Positions 12,027-23,900 of a stretch of 64,000 nt of DNA are shown here, in pieces. The notes beneath the pieces are model-generated. The model was not told the origin of the DNA. It did no database searches and saw only the letters and a program-made list of their open reading frames with translations. The position numbers and the translations under genes are program-made. The DNA is from Taxillus chinensis (lineage: Eukaryota > Streptophyta > Magnoliopsida > Santalales > Loranthaceae), in assembly GCA_023512835.1 (NCBI GenBank), contig CM042089.1:19658438-19722437 (forward strand), written 5' to 3'. Within the stretch, counting starts at the first letter, position 1. Each line of letters starts with the position of its first letter.

Positions 12027-12545
12027 ATACCTTAAAGTCTTCTGATAGATTTCAAAGTGATCTAATAACTTGAAAGTCCTATGTTCAGAAGTCTTATAAT
12101 AAAACATTTTGGTCATTTTAAATACGACAACATCATTTATCTAAAACATATGATAACTTGCGGTGATTTGATAACTAAAGGTTGTGTACTTTACAAAGCC
12201 TTTAAATCACTCGAAGTAGGACAAGGTTGTTTTATCTAAAAGACTTGATACTTTAAAGTACTTTGGTAACTTAAAAGTATTTATTTTGATAATCCTTATG
12301 ATCAGTTTAAGTAAGATGATGTCATTTTATTCAAACTATTTAGTGCTTTATAGTGCTTTTGTAACTCGAAAGTCTTTATATTGCAAAACCTTTTGATTAT
12401 TTTAAGTAAGATAACATCATTATATCCAAAAGGCATATTGCTTTAAAGTTTTATGATAACTCAAATGTCATTTGTTTCCCAAAACCTTCCAAACCTTTTA
12501 AGTAAGATAATGTTCTTTTATTTAAAGTGACTAGTATGTGATAAT
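12027..12545. repeat. Degenerate 95-bp tandem repeat, about five copies
   Basis: A landmark 'aagtaagataatgtcatttta' (with variants) recurs at about 12122, 12216, 12311, 12406 and 12501, a spacing of 94-95 bp. Within each unit the order is the same: 'ctttaaagt.ctttgataact.gaaagtc', then 'caaaaccttttgatcatttt', then the landmark. Copies are diverged but nearly constant in length, as in an old satellite or minisatellite. No coding function is seen. Confidence 0.75.
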
Positions 12546-12984
12546 GTCCTTTAAGGTGAATCATAACCCCCTGGGAACTCCGTGTCCATGCCAACGTAAG
12601 GTCAAGGAACTCATCAACCATTCCTTGGATTATAGAGAACTCCTCGTCTAGGTTGTCACTTTATGCCTCCTAAACTTGAATCAAATTCTTTTCACCAACA
12701 AATTTTGAATTTTATATTAGCACCCAAACAATTTGGCTCGCAACAATTGCACCATCAATTAAAACCATCCATTAAAAAAATTCAAAATCAACAAAAAACA
12801 TAATTAAATGCATGAAACTAATGAAATCGACCAATATATCCCTCCACACACCGATCAAGCATGGTGACTCTGGGTTCTCCTACTCTCCCTTCGCCAACAT
12901 CCATTACCCCCATAGCACACCGACATGGGATGTGCCCTAACCCTTTGGTTTCTTAAGGATTTTCATGTTATTGTATCTCTCCCA

Positions 12985-14656
12985 TGCAGGCTTACTCCTA
13001 CATTTTTTACAAATGTGAGTCCTTCGTTGTCAGGCACTGCCCATTCTCTCTCCACTTATTTATCTTATGTTCGTTTGTCCCCACCATACCAATCCTATAT
13101 TGCTCAACTCACTCTCCTGAGTTTCCTAAAAAACCCACTAGTTTTCTCCAGGCCATACACGATCCAAACTAGTGTGTTATTATACAACATGAAATTGTTG
13201 TTATTTAAGCCAACCATACTTGGACCCTTGTGCCTTTGCCCTTGCATAAATGTCCTATTAGTTGTAAATGGGTTTACAAGATCAAACTCTATTAAACGAT
13301 AAAATGGTTGCCTTGTTGCTAAAAGATATAGTTAAATTGAAGGTGTTGGTTACAATGAAACTTTTGCTCCTATGTGTAAGCTCACCACCATTCGAGCGCT
13401 TTTAAGTTGTTGTTGTGAAAGGTTGCCACCTTCACCAACTTGATATGAACAATGCCTTCTTACATCGTGACCATGACAAGGAGGTATACATGACCTTGCC
13501 TCTTGGTTTTGAACGAAAGGGGGAGACTTGTGTGTGTATCTTACATAAATCTCTTGATAGTTTAAAGTAGGCATCCAAATAATGATTCATTAAGTTGTAT
13601 AATGCTCTCAATGCTGATGGATTTCATTTATCACTATCGAATTATTCATTATTTGTCCGACATTGTCATGGTAACCTCACTGCCTTACTAATATATGTTG
13701 ATGATGTGATCCTAATAGGGGAATAATTTGCATGAAATTGGAAAAGCCAACACTTCCTCTCTCAATGTTTCAAGTTAAAGAACTTGGGGCCACTAAAATA
13801 TTTATTGTGCATAGAAGTCGCAATATCAAAGCATGTAATTAGCTCGTGCCAATGAAAATATACACTATAAAAATTGGAAGATGCTAGTGTTTTAGGAGCT
13901 AGACCTTCTCAATTTCATGTGGATCAAAATGTGTCTTTAACACAAAATGAAAGGAAAGGTATTGACCAATCCTTCTCCATATAGACGACTCATTGGGAGA
14001 TTGATTTATTTGACAATAACAACGATTGATTTAGCTTATGTTGTTCACATGCCAAGTCAGTTCATAAAACAGACCTCGCCAACCACACCTTTATGTGACA
14101 CACAAGATCCTTAAGTACATCAAATAAGCACCGGGACATGGCATTTTTCTTACTCTCACATGCTCATTGCAATTACAAACATTTTGTGATGCTAATTAGG
14201 ATAAATGTAGAGACACTTGAAGGTTAATAACGGGATATTGTGTTTTACTTGGTCAAACACTCATTTATTAGAAAACTAAAAAACAATCTACCATATCTCA
14301 TTTACGTGCAGAATCTAAATATTATTACATGGCCACCACATGTTGTAAAATCATATTATTGAAAACTATTCTTAAGAATTTAGGAGTGAAACATTCACAA
14401 CTAGTCAATATGTTTTGTAGTAATCAAGTAGCATCATACATTGCTTCAAATCTTATTTTCCATTAACGATTAAAGCATATAGAGATTGATTACTATCCAA
14501 TACAAGAGAAAATTCAACAAAGGTTAATACATATAAGTTAAAGGATGGGTGATTAGCTAGCTGATATATTCACCAAACCATTAAGTTCAATGAAAATTGA
14601 AGTCTTACTCAACAAGTTGGTGTAATTAATAGATATTCCAACTTGAGGAGGAGTTT
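12985..14656 (+). pseudogene. Decayed Ty1/copia retrotransposon, RT-RNase H region
   Basis: Copia landmarks appear in the correct order but in shifting frames with many stops. SYVRLSPPYQSY lies in the integrase-RT linker (about 13065), CKWVYKIK at about 13265, HQLDMNNAFLH at about 13432, the catalytic YVDDV at about 13697, KHIEIDYY at about 14475, and LADIFTKPL near the end of RNase H at about 14560. A purine-rich tract (cttgaggaggag) follows at about 14642, where the polypurine tract and 3' LTR would be expected. There is no gag, protease or clear LTR pair, so this is an old internal fragment. Confidence 0.8.
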
Positions 14657-15540
14657 TAAGAAAGATATCTCAATTAATTTGTCAAATATTATAATTATTT
14701 TCTTCATCTTTTAGTTTATAATAAAACCTTGATCATAGGCAATAGCTTAAGATCCCATTATAAAGTTGTAACCCATGAGCACGTACATGTAATGTACATG
14801 TAAATTTACGTTTTCATTTAAGTTAATATCGTCTATAAATTATACTCGAAATATATGTATTGACTATAAATTTTATTAAAATTTTAAATTTTGAGTCATT
14901 GATTAGTCGAATTTGGATAGTTAATGTCTCAAAGTTTAAAATTTAATACTTTTTTAGACAATATATAAATTTTGAATTAAATTTATGGTCAATATTGCTC
15001 TATATAAATAAATTTATTGAAACATTTAAGAACATTCACATCAACTATATAATCTCTGTTTATATTTTAAGGAGCAAATAGTATATTATTTGATACATTT
15101 TATTTATAATTTTACATCTCATTTTCCATATATATATATATATTATAGTTTTTATTTTTATATTTATTATTTTTGTTATTTCTTTTATTTATTACAACAA
15201 ATAAAAGTGCATGTATGACAAAAGATGTATTTAAAAAAATTTAAAGGATGAATAGTAATTTGTTAAATATGAAAATTTTCTTTATAAGTTATCTGGTTAA
15301 TATCTAAATTTTATAGTTTAGAAAACCTATTGCAATATAGTTTTTATCTAAATGTTTAGATTTCTTTTTTAAAAAAATTTATAGGAATGCTCTAATTATT
15401 CCACTAGTAATGTGTTATGTGTTCTGTTATGCTCTTTTAGGCATAATCCGAAAAATGATATTTGCCACCAGCATTGCGTTCCCATTGCATCTTCAACTGG
15501 TGTGGTAGTTGCCATATCAACAAAATTAAGTAAAACTTAC
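14657..15540. other. AT-rich intergenic DNA after the copia relic
   Basis: This may include the decayed 3' LTR. It contains AT runs and MITE-like text ('ttaagaacattcacatcaac', 'aggaatgctct'), but no boundary or gene can be supported. Confidence 0.3.
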
Positions 15541-15559
15541 AGTGTAGGGCTCCACTTTT

Positions 15560-15584
15560 GAGAGAGAGAGAGAGAGAGAGAGAG
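15560..15584. repeat. (GA)n microsatellite
   Basis: An uninterrupted ga dinucleotide run about 1 kb upstream of the XRN4 start codon. GA repeats can occur in plant promoters, but no role can be shown here. Confidence 0.9.
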
Positions 15585-15839
15585 GAGCTTCGAGATGTGG
15601 ATCTGGACAGGAGGAAATAAAAGTATGGCTAAAAATCAGGATTTGAAAGTGAAAGAGTGTATTTTTTGGGAATCCGAGAGCGGCAAAGAGCGACGTAGCC
15701 CTCGTCCGTACCTACAAATAAAAAAAATAAAATCGAATCAATGTACACAAAATTATGATTGTTTGAAGTTTTTATTGGAAATTACAATTGACGAAACCCA
15801 TAAACCTATAGATATAATCGTGAAAGAGATGATCGATGT

Positions 15840-16030
15840 TTGTTCGATACTCGAGACTTGCTCGAGTGTTAAGATTGAGTAGGGTGGCTCAAATAGCATG
15901 TTCGAGCCTCAAGCTCGAGAAATGTACTTGAGCCTCAAGCTCGAGAAAGTGCTAGAGCAGCGTGTACTGCAGATGCTGCTCAAGCCCTACTCGAACCTCG
16001 CTCAAGTTTCTGTTTGAGATTGAGGCTCGG
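15840..16030. repeat. Short palindromic ctcgag-rich tandem repeat
   Basis: The motif gagcctcaagctcgagaaa occurs twice in tandem at about 15904-15948, and related 'ctcgagact', 'actcgaacctcgctcaag' and 'gattgaggctcgg' motifs surround it in both orientations. This is the typical text of small plant hAT-like non-autonomous elements, but exact ends were not found. Confidence 0.4.
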
Positions 16031-16128
16031 ACAATAATTCAAAAGCACGTCGAAGGGAGGCAAAAAATACTGATGTGAATTATTTCATACCGTCCAAAAA
16101 CACAACACTGATTATACTTAGCAGCACC

Positions 16129-16140
16129 CTTTATATACGG
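16129..16140 (+). promoter_or_regulatory. TATA-like box upstream of XRN4-like gene
   Basis: The sequence ctttatatacgg lies about 390 bp before the start codon, with a pyrimidine-rich leader ('ctctctagtctctctgtctc') just before the coding region. It is a reasonable core promoter candidate but not proven. Confidence 0.35.
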
Positions 16141-16526
16141 ATACTAGCCTAAAACAGCGTTGTTTGAGTTTCGAAAAAGAAAAAACAAAACACAATTGTT
16201 GTTGTGGGCAGTTTTGCGCTACCGCGCCCCTCCTGCAGCAGCCGCAAGAGATCCGATTCCGCGCGCTATTTAGTGGAAGCGGGGCTCTGTAGTCATTTCC
16301 TTAATGTTCACTTACCTGCGCCGCATCCAACGAAACACCCCCCGCAGAACCGTAACACGTGTCCAGTCATCCAGGTATCCACACGTGTCCTTCGAAGCTT
16401 CCGCATCGCACTTGATCCCTCCACCATAACATCTCCAAACCAACCAGACCCTCTCTAGTCTCTCTGTCTCGCGATTTCGCTGCCTTGACCGATCGATCTG
16501 GAAGTTCAGGCGACGAAGCAGAAGCC

Positions 16527-19500
16527 ATGGGAGTACCGGCGTTTTACCGATGGCTCGCCGATCGATACCCTCGCTGTATCTCAGACGTGGTGGAGGAAGA
16601 TCCGGCGGCGGAGAACCAAGGCGGCGGCGGCGGCAGTTTCGTCGACGTCTCGAGGCCGAACCCTAACGGTATGGAGTTCGACAATCTCTACTTGGACATG
16701 AACGGTATCATCCACCCCTGCTTTCATCCCGAAGGAAGGGTAAGACGTCCGTTTTTTATCGCCTCGTTCGCGCTTTAGGTTTTCGATTTCTTGGTTGCGT
16801 CTATGTAAATCCGGTTCTTGTGGAGCTTGAATTGATGTCTTACGTGGTTTATTTTGTTTTCTTGCTTTAAGTGGTTTTTACGGGATTTGTTGCATGTTGA
16901 TTTCTCCAATTCGCTGTTCATGGCGTCGTTTTGACCCGTGTTACATTGCTGTCTTTGTGATTTTCTGTCGTTTGTTGGGGCAGCTTGGAATTATGGGCTT
17001 TGTACTAGCAGGAGAGTGGTTTCGAGTCCTCAATTAATCTCTGTCTTGTTTGATGGTTTTATTTACTGCTTCGGCTTTGATAACTGATCAGAGTTTGTGT
17101 AGTGCGTGTGGAATGCCTGAATTTCTTGATAGCCTTTACCCGAGCACATATGGGTGTCTGTGCCATCGTTATTTGTTGCTGTCAAGGTGAGGCGAGGCGT
17201 GGTACATTTGGGCTTGCATTACATGTACCAACCATAGTATTGCATTGTTTTTGAACCAGCCAAGTAGATAGCTTTATTTTTCCTAGTAAAGAATAATAAG
17301 AAACCTGCACCTTGTTCAGTTTTTTTTATTGAATTGTTGTTTCTGTAGAAATACTTAAAAATTTCTGAAAATATAATGAAGGACATGAATTGTAATTGTT
17401 TAAAGAAACTTTTCATGGTTTGAGGTTGTAGGTGCTCTTGTTTATATCATAGGAATTTGAAGATGTTCAGCATTGTCACTTTGATTTGTTGGAATTTGTT
17501 TGAGAAGAGTGTAACTGCGAAGGTTTTGTTAGATGAAAGTAGAGTGTGTTTTTGGCATAGTTATTTAAGATACAAGATGCACTCAAGGCAAAAGGCTGCT
17601 CCTTGCTTAAGTGCAAGGTCCGATAGAAGTGAGACATTTTTATAATTTTTTTTCTAAAATTAAAATAAAATAAACAAATCAATTTAAACGTAAATACATG
17701 AATACTCTCAATTATATCAAACTATTCATATGTGAAATTATTACAACTCAAAAGTCTAAAGAGACATCAAAGATTCATAGATTATAAATATCTAATAGCC
17801 TAAAAAATGAGACCTCTTAGATTGTGAGACATATTATGATATATTACATCATCTACAAAAAAGAAGACTATATATTGTATTTTATTTTCTTAGATAATAT
17901 ATATATATATATATATATTAAATACGAAAAACCACAAAAAACCCTGTGGTAGAGGAAAAAACCCCACAGCAGGAAAAAAGGGTACAACAAAAACCCTACG
18001 GTTGAGAGCAGACCCAAAAAAAAGTTTGTGTCAGCCTGTAGGGTACAGCTTGCAGCAGTAGAGAAAGGAGAGGAAGAAGAAGAAGCGCTAGAAAAAAAAA
18101 GAGAAAAGAAGGATACTATATGAGGCAGAGAATAAAAAAGAGAGAAGAAGAAGAACTTGTTCATGTCGCCGAGACCTAGGACTTCACTGGAGGCCTTGCT
18201 GGAGCACTGTAGTGAAGTGACGATCCTTGACACTTTTCTTTCCATTGTTTTGCTTTGTTTTATTTTATATTTATGGTAGACAACTCGCTTCCTCAAGCAT
18301 GCCTTTTGTGCACCTTGAGCCTGGGAACAAAGCACAAAAAGGCGCACTTTATCTGCGCTTTGTGGAACACTGGAACTTGCCTTGCTTGAGATGAAACGGA
18401 GCGCAGATGGTGCGTTCGGTGTTTGGCGCCTAGATGCGCCTTTAATAACTATGGTTTTTGTGAACTTATAAATATCATAATGTCTGCCGTCTTTTCATAT
18501 TTACTTAATCCCCTTTGAAGCATTATTTATGTGGGGTCCAGAGGGACTAGATGAAGAAAATTTGTGAGACATGCATCAAGGTGAACTCAGAAATCTTAAA
18601 TATTTAGTGGTATAGGTTAAAAAACAGAGCTATTGTGGCTTAACAGTAGTCATTTTAAATCTGTAGACGTAGTTTTGAAACTGTTTTCTATTTGATTATG
18701 ATGTTTATGAGATTTTCTTGCATCCACTTTCTGGTAAACTTGCTCAAGCCCAAATATTTCCCTGTTACTGAATGCTGATGCTATCTTATTCGGTGAACAT
18801 GCAGCCTGCACCAGCTACCTATGATGATGTATTTAAATCTATATTTGATTACATCGACCATCTCTTCTCATTGGTTCGCCCAAGAAAGCTTCTTTATATG
18901 GCAGTTGGTAATCTCCGTTCTTGGGGTGCCATCACGTTTTTGTTTGTGGTTTGTGCATGTATAGGATTTGTCTTAACTCAAATTTATTTATTTCTGAATA
19001 TGCTAGATGGGGTTGCACCAAGAGCTAAAATGAACCAACAACGTTCTCGGCGCTTCAGAGCTGCCAAAGATGCTGCTGAAGCTGTAAGATTATATTGATC
19101 CTAATAATTCATCAATGATAAAGTTAGTGAACTTTTTATCCTTTTTATGTCAAATTTTAGGAAGCCGAAGAAGAGAGATTGAAGAAAGAGTTTGAAGGAG
19201 AGAGAAGGACTCTTTCTTCTTTAGAAAAGCCTGAAACATCTGATTCAAATGTCATCACTCCTGGGACACAATTTATGGCTGTGCTTTCAGTGGCTCTGCA
19301 ATATTATATACAGTCCAGGTTGAACCACAATCCAGGCTGGTGGCAAACAAAGGTTTGATTTTTATTATCCTGGGCAGAAGATCGGATGCTTCCTTGCCTG
19401 AGTAATCCTTCTGGTTCTTTTTACCCCTATTTGCTTATGGGTTTTCAGGATTATTTCTCTAATTTTATTTATGGGACTGCATTGGTTGATTATTTGAAGG

Positions 19501-20864
19501 TTATTCTTTCGGACTCGAACGTTCAGGGTGAAGGAGAACATAAAATCATGTCATATATTCGGTTGCAGCGTAATGTGTATGGTTTCAATCCAAACACACG
19601 GCATTGCCTTTATGGTCTTGTGAGTGATTTTCAGTTATCTTTATTTTCTTCATTTTATTGCATCCTCCCTCACCATCCAATACCACTTCCCCCCACCCTC
19701 CCTTGCCATTGTGCTTGCTTTGGTCCCTGTTATATCGCATTTATATTTCTTATGGTCATTTTGGTATTTAAAGTGTGATAAATGACGTGGTTATTAAACC
19801 CAGGATGCAGATCTGATTATGCTTTCCTTAGCAACACATGAAATTCACTTCTCAATATTAAGAGAGGTCAGTAATATCCTGGAAATTATGTTTCTGTATC
19901 TCAGGCTGCTGATGATACGCTAAATGACTATCATTAGTTGTATAGGTTATCACTATGCCTGGACAGCAGGAGAAATGTTTCCAATGTGGTCAAGTTGGTC
20001 ATCTTGCAGCAGAGTGTCAGGGGAGGGGAAGTGGACAAGCTAACGAGTTGAATAAGAATGACATTCCTATTCACAAGAAGAAGTATCAGGTTAATTCCTG
20101 CATTCGATGCTACAATTTGATTTGGAGTTTCTTTACACTTGTCAATTTTATAAAATTGTAGTAGGTGCTAATTTTTGAACACTTGAATTTGTTCGTTTTC
20201 TTTTATAAGAGAAAAACACATTTTAAATTTATTCTTTTTGTGGGCAGTTTCTCAACATATGGGTTTTGCGAGAGTATTTGAAGCATGAACTGGAGATCTT
20301 TGACGCTCCATTTGAGATTAACTTTGAATGCATCGTAGATGATTTTGTGTTCCTATGTTTTTTTGTTGGGAATGACTTTCTCCCACATATGCCCACTTTG
20401 GAAATCAGAGAGGTATGGCACTGTTAAAAACATGCAGATAGAAGCATTAAATACCTAATTTAGAGAAAGTTTCATATTTGTATTCATCAGATGCTGGATT
20501 GGACATAGACCTTGTTATGTGTTTAGTGTTTTCATTTCCATTAATACTGCTTCCTTTGTATTGGCCATTTCTAAACATTACATTAGTATCTTAGTAGAGC
20601 AGTGTCTTTTCTATGAAATTTATAATTCCATTTTTCAAATGACACTAAAGGAGGAGCCCATGTTCGTAAGAAATGCAGCTAGTTTAATGGTCCTCCTTGT
20701 CCATTAATTCTGTACTATTTTACTAAATTTGGTTATTGCTCCTCTCACGTTTCAGGGTGCTATAAATCTATTAATGTCTATTTACAGAAGGGAGTTTGTG
20801 GCTATGGGTGGTTATCTTACAGTTGCTGGTGAGGTAGTTTTTTCTCTCCACTGAATTCTCTCAA

Positions 20865-20907
<43 letters not shown>

Positions 20908-23900
20908 TATCATATATACATATAAGATGAAGGGAGCCTGCCGTACCAGCAGGTTCTTGCTCACACAATCAAATGCTGGGGTCTACATGAATTAGAAATT
21001 TATGGGTAGATCTCACTTTATTGTCTCTAGCATAGTACCAAGGAAACATTCTGGCACGAGTTGTTCTCTTTTCCCATATACATATTTGTATATATTTAGT
21101 GGACGGACTCTTTAATCTTCACTTATATTTTCCATAATTAGAGAATGTTATCGTTGAGAGATCGGAAAATACATTATTCTCGTCTTGTCTTTTTGATTTT
21201 AATGTAACATGTGTTCACATTCAAAACTAACATCTTTCCTTAATTTGTTCCGTTGTATAATTTTAGGAAGTAAAAAGATATTTTCCATAATATTATTTTG
21301 CATAGTCTTTGTTCATATAGCTGGTCCCATATTATTGGGATTAAGGTTGGTTGGTTTGGTTTATTAGTTTGCATAGTCATTATGAGATTGTTTTTGAGAG
21401 ATCTACAAATATGTTTTCCTAACCTTCCTATTTTCATTTTATTGCAATGGCTGACTGACTGGGTGTTCACATCCAAAATTAGCACGTTTCCTTAATTTCT
21501 CCTATGACATTGGAGAATGTTTATCGTTAGCCCACCTTCTTTAGAGTAGTGGGTGACATTGTTTACATTTACAATTAATATGTTTGCCTAATATCTTCAA
21601 TTACATAGGCTTTGGTGTGGTAAGATAGGGCCATAAATTTAATTTTGATAGGGATCAGTCCACGAGATGATGTCATTGTGGATAATTTTTTTATTTTTTA
21701 TTTATTTGAGTGTAATTTTGTTTTATTAGTTTATTTATGTTTCATTTCATTTTGGACTTGACCCGTAAGTGAGGTTTGGGCTGACGGGTCTGTGTCTGAG
21801 TTTTCAAATGGAGGAAAAAATGATTTGAGTAGAAAGTAATTAAGTTTTGTTTCAAATCTTTTGCTTGTGGGTTTTATTAAAGAAGAAAAGAAAGGAAACA
21901 AGAAAAAATGTCTCTTTTCTTTCCAAACTTTTTTGTCCAAAATTTTCATTTAATTAAAATATTTTTTTCCCAATAATGTTTAATGTTTTCTTAAAATATA
22001 TTAAAATTGTATTATTGATGGTAATTTAGTAATTTAATAATATTAAATTTATTTTTCTTTCTTTTGTTTCCTGCTTACAAATAGGAGAAATAATATAAAC
22101 AATATTTTCCTTCCTAGACTTATGAACAGGAGAATGGAAAATAAACTCATTTCTTTCTTTTTTTTTCATTGAATTAAAAATCCTCTCCTTCCTTTTTCTT
22201 CAAACTTACAAACATAATAGAAGTCTTCTAGCTTTGGGTTATGATCTAGGCTTCTTTTCTCTCCTATAAAAGGGGGTTGTAACATCTTAGAGAGGTAGGC
22301 TTTGTTTGATTTGAAATGAGTTATTTCTTGTGTTTTGGGGCAACTGATTTCTTCTACTCAGAGTGCCTTTGTACCTGGTTGGCAGATTCTTGATTCAGTT
22401 TTCATAGCGAGCGAGTGCCTTGATAGCCGCATTAAGGCTGCTCTTCTTGGGGTGTTATGTAAGCTTGAGTTAGAGAAGGCTTATGATCATGTTAATTGGG
22501 GGTTTCTCCTTTATATGCTTAATGGTGTGGCTTTTCGGCCAAGTGGCTGCGGTGGATCTCGTTTTGTATCTCCTCTGTCCGTTTTTCAGTTCTTATTAAT
22601 GGCAGTCCCTATGGTTTCTTCTCGAGTTCTCGGGGCCTCCGACCAGGGGATCCCTTGTTGCCTCTGTTGTTTGTTCTTGTTATGGAGGCTTTTAGTCGCA
22701 TGGTGGGCAAGGCCACCTAGGCTGGGCTTCTTTCTGGATTTTCCATTGGCGGTCCGGACAGGAGTTTACTTGTCATTTCGCATCTTTTGTTTGCTGATGA
22801 TACTCTTGTATTTTGCGAGGCGGATCCGGGGCATATTTTTCATTTGCGGTCCATCCTTGTGTGGTTTGAGGCAGCGTCCGGGTTGTGGATTAATCTCGGT
22901 AAATCAGTTCTAGTGCCGATTAGGGATGTGCCTTCTTTATGGGAGTTGGCAGATATCTTAGGGTGTCAGACGTCACAGCTCTCCCTCTTGTATTTGGGTC
23001 TTCTGTTGGGGGCCTCTTTTAAGACCACCGCTATTTGGGAGCTTATTATTGAGCGGATGGAGCGTCGTTTGGCCGGGTGGCGGCGTATTTACCTATCCAA
23101 GGGAGTTTGGCTCAATTTGATTCGGAGCACCCTCTCTCACTTGCCAGCCTACTATCTTTTTTTGTTTCCTCTTCCTGCGGCTGTGGCTGCTCGGCTCGAG
23201 CGAATCTAAAGGAATTTCCTTTGAGGGGGTTGGATCTCCTTAGTACCTCGTGATCCTCATGGCATGGGGTTGTGGAAATTTATCTGCGTAGGGTGGGATT
23301 CTTTTGTCCGGTTTGTGGTGTTTGAGTTGGGGGATGGGGCTTCTATCCGCTTCTGGCATGATGTGTGGTGTAGTGATTTTCCCCTGAAACTTGTGTATCC
23401 AGAGCTGTTTCGTTTGGTGTGCCATCTCGACGCCTTTGTGGTTGGTGTTTGTTCTCTTCGGGGTACTTTCTTGTAGTGGGAGGTGTTATTTTCACGCGCT
23501 ACGCAGGATTGGTTGCTAGAGGCTTTTTTTTTTTTTTTTTTTTTGATGTTGTATTCCGTTCCTTTAGCGAGGCCTGAGGCAGATCGGTTGTGTTGGCGTC
23601 CCCATCCGGTGCGAGGTTATCGAGCCTAGAGTTTTTACTCCCTTCTCACCCATGTCCGCTGAGGTAGTTCGGTTGTGTTGGCGTTCCCATCAGGAGCGAG
23701 GTTATCGAGCCTATAGTTTTTACTCTCTTCTCACCCATGTCCGCACTGTGAGTTTTCCTTGGCGGAGTATTTAGAAAGCTCGGGTGCCATCAAGGGTTGC
23801 TTTCTTCAATTGGACAGTGGTTCTGGGTAAAATTCTGACTGCTGATCATTTGCGGCTCTGGTGTTTCGTTATTGTCAGCAGGTGTTTCATGTGCAAGGCT

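Noticed and set aside
16204..16458. 84-codon plus-strand open frame before XRN4
   Set aside because: It lies in the presumed leader or promoter, has low-complexity Pro/Arg text and no family match.
16485..16526. In-frame extension upstream of the XRN4 start
   Set aside because: The frame is open back to 16485, but no ATG occurs before 16527, and the family begins exactly [10 protein letters not shown].
17868..18347. 159-codon minus-strand open frame in XRN4 intron 1
   Set aside because: It falls inside hAT-like copy C and consists mainly of Phe/Ser/Leu low-complexity sequence.
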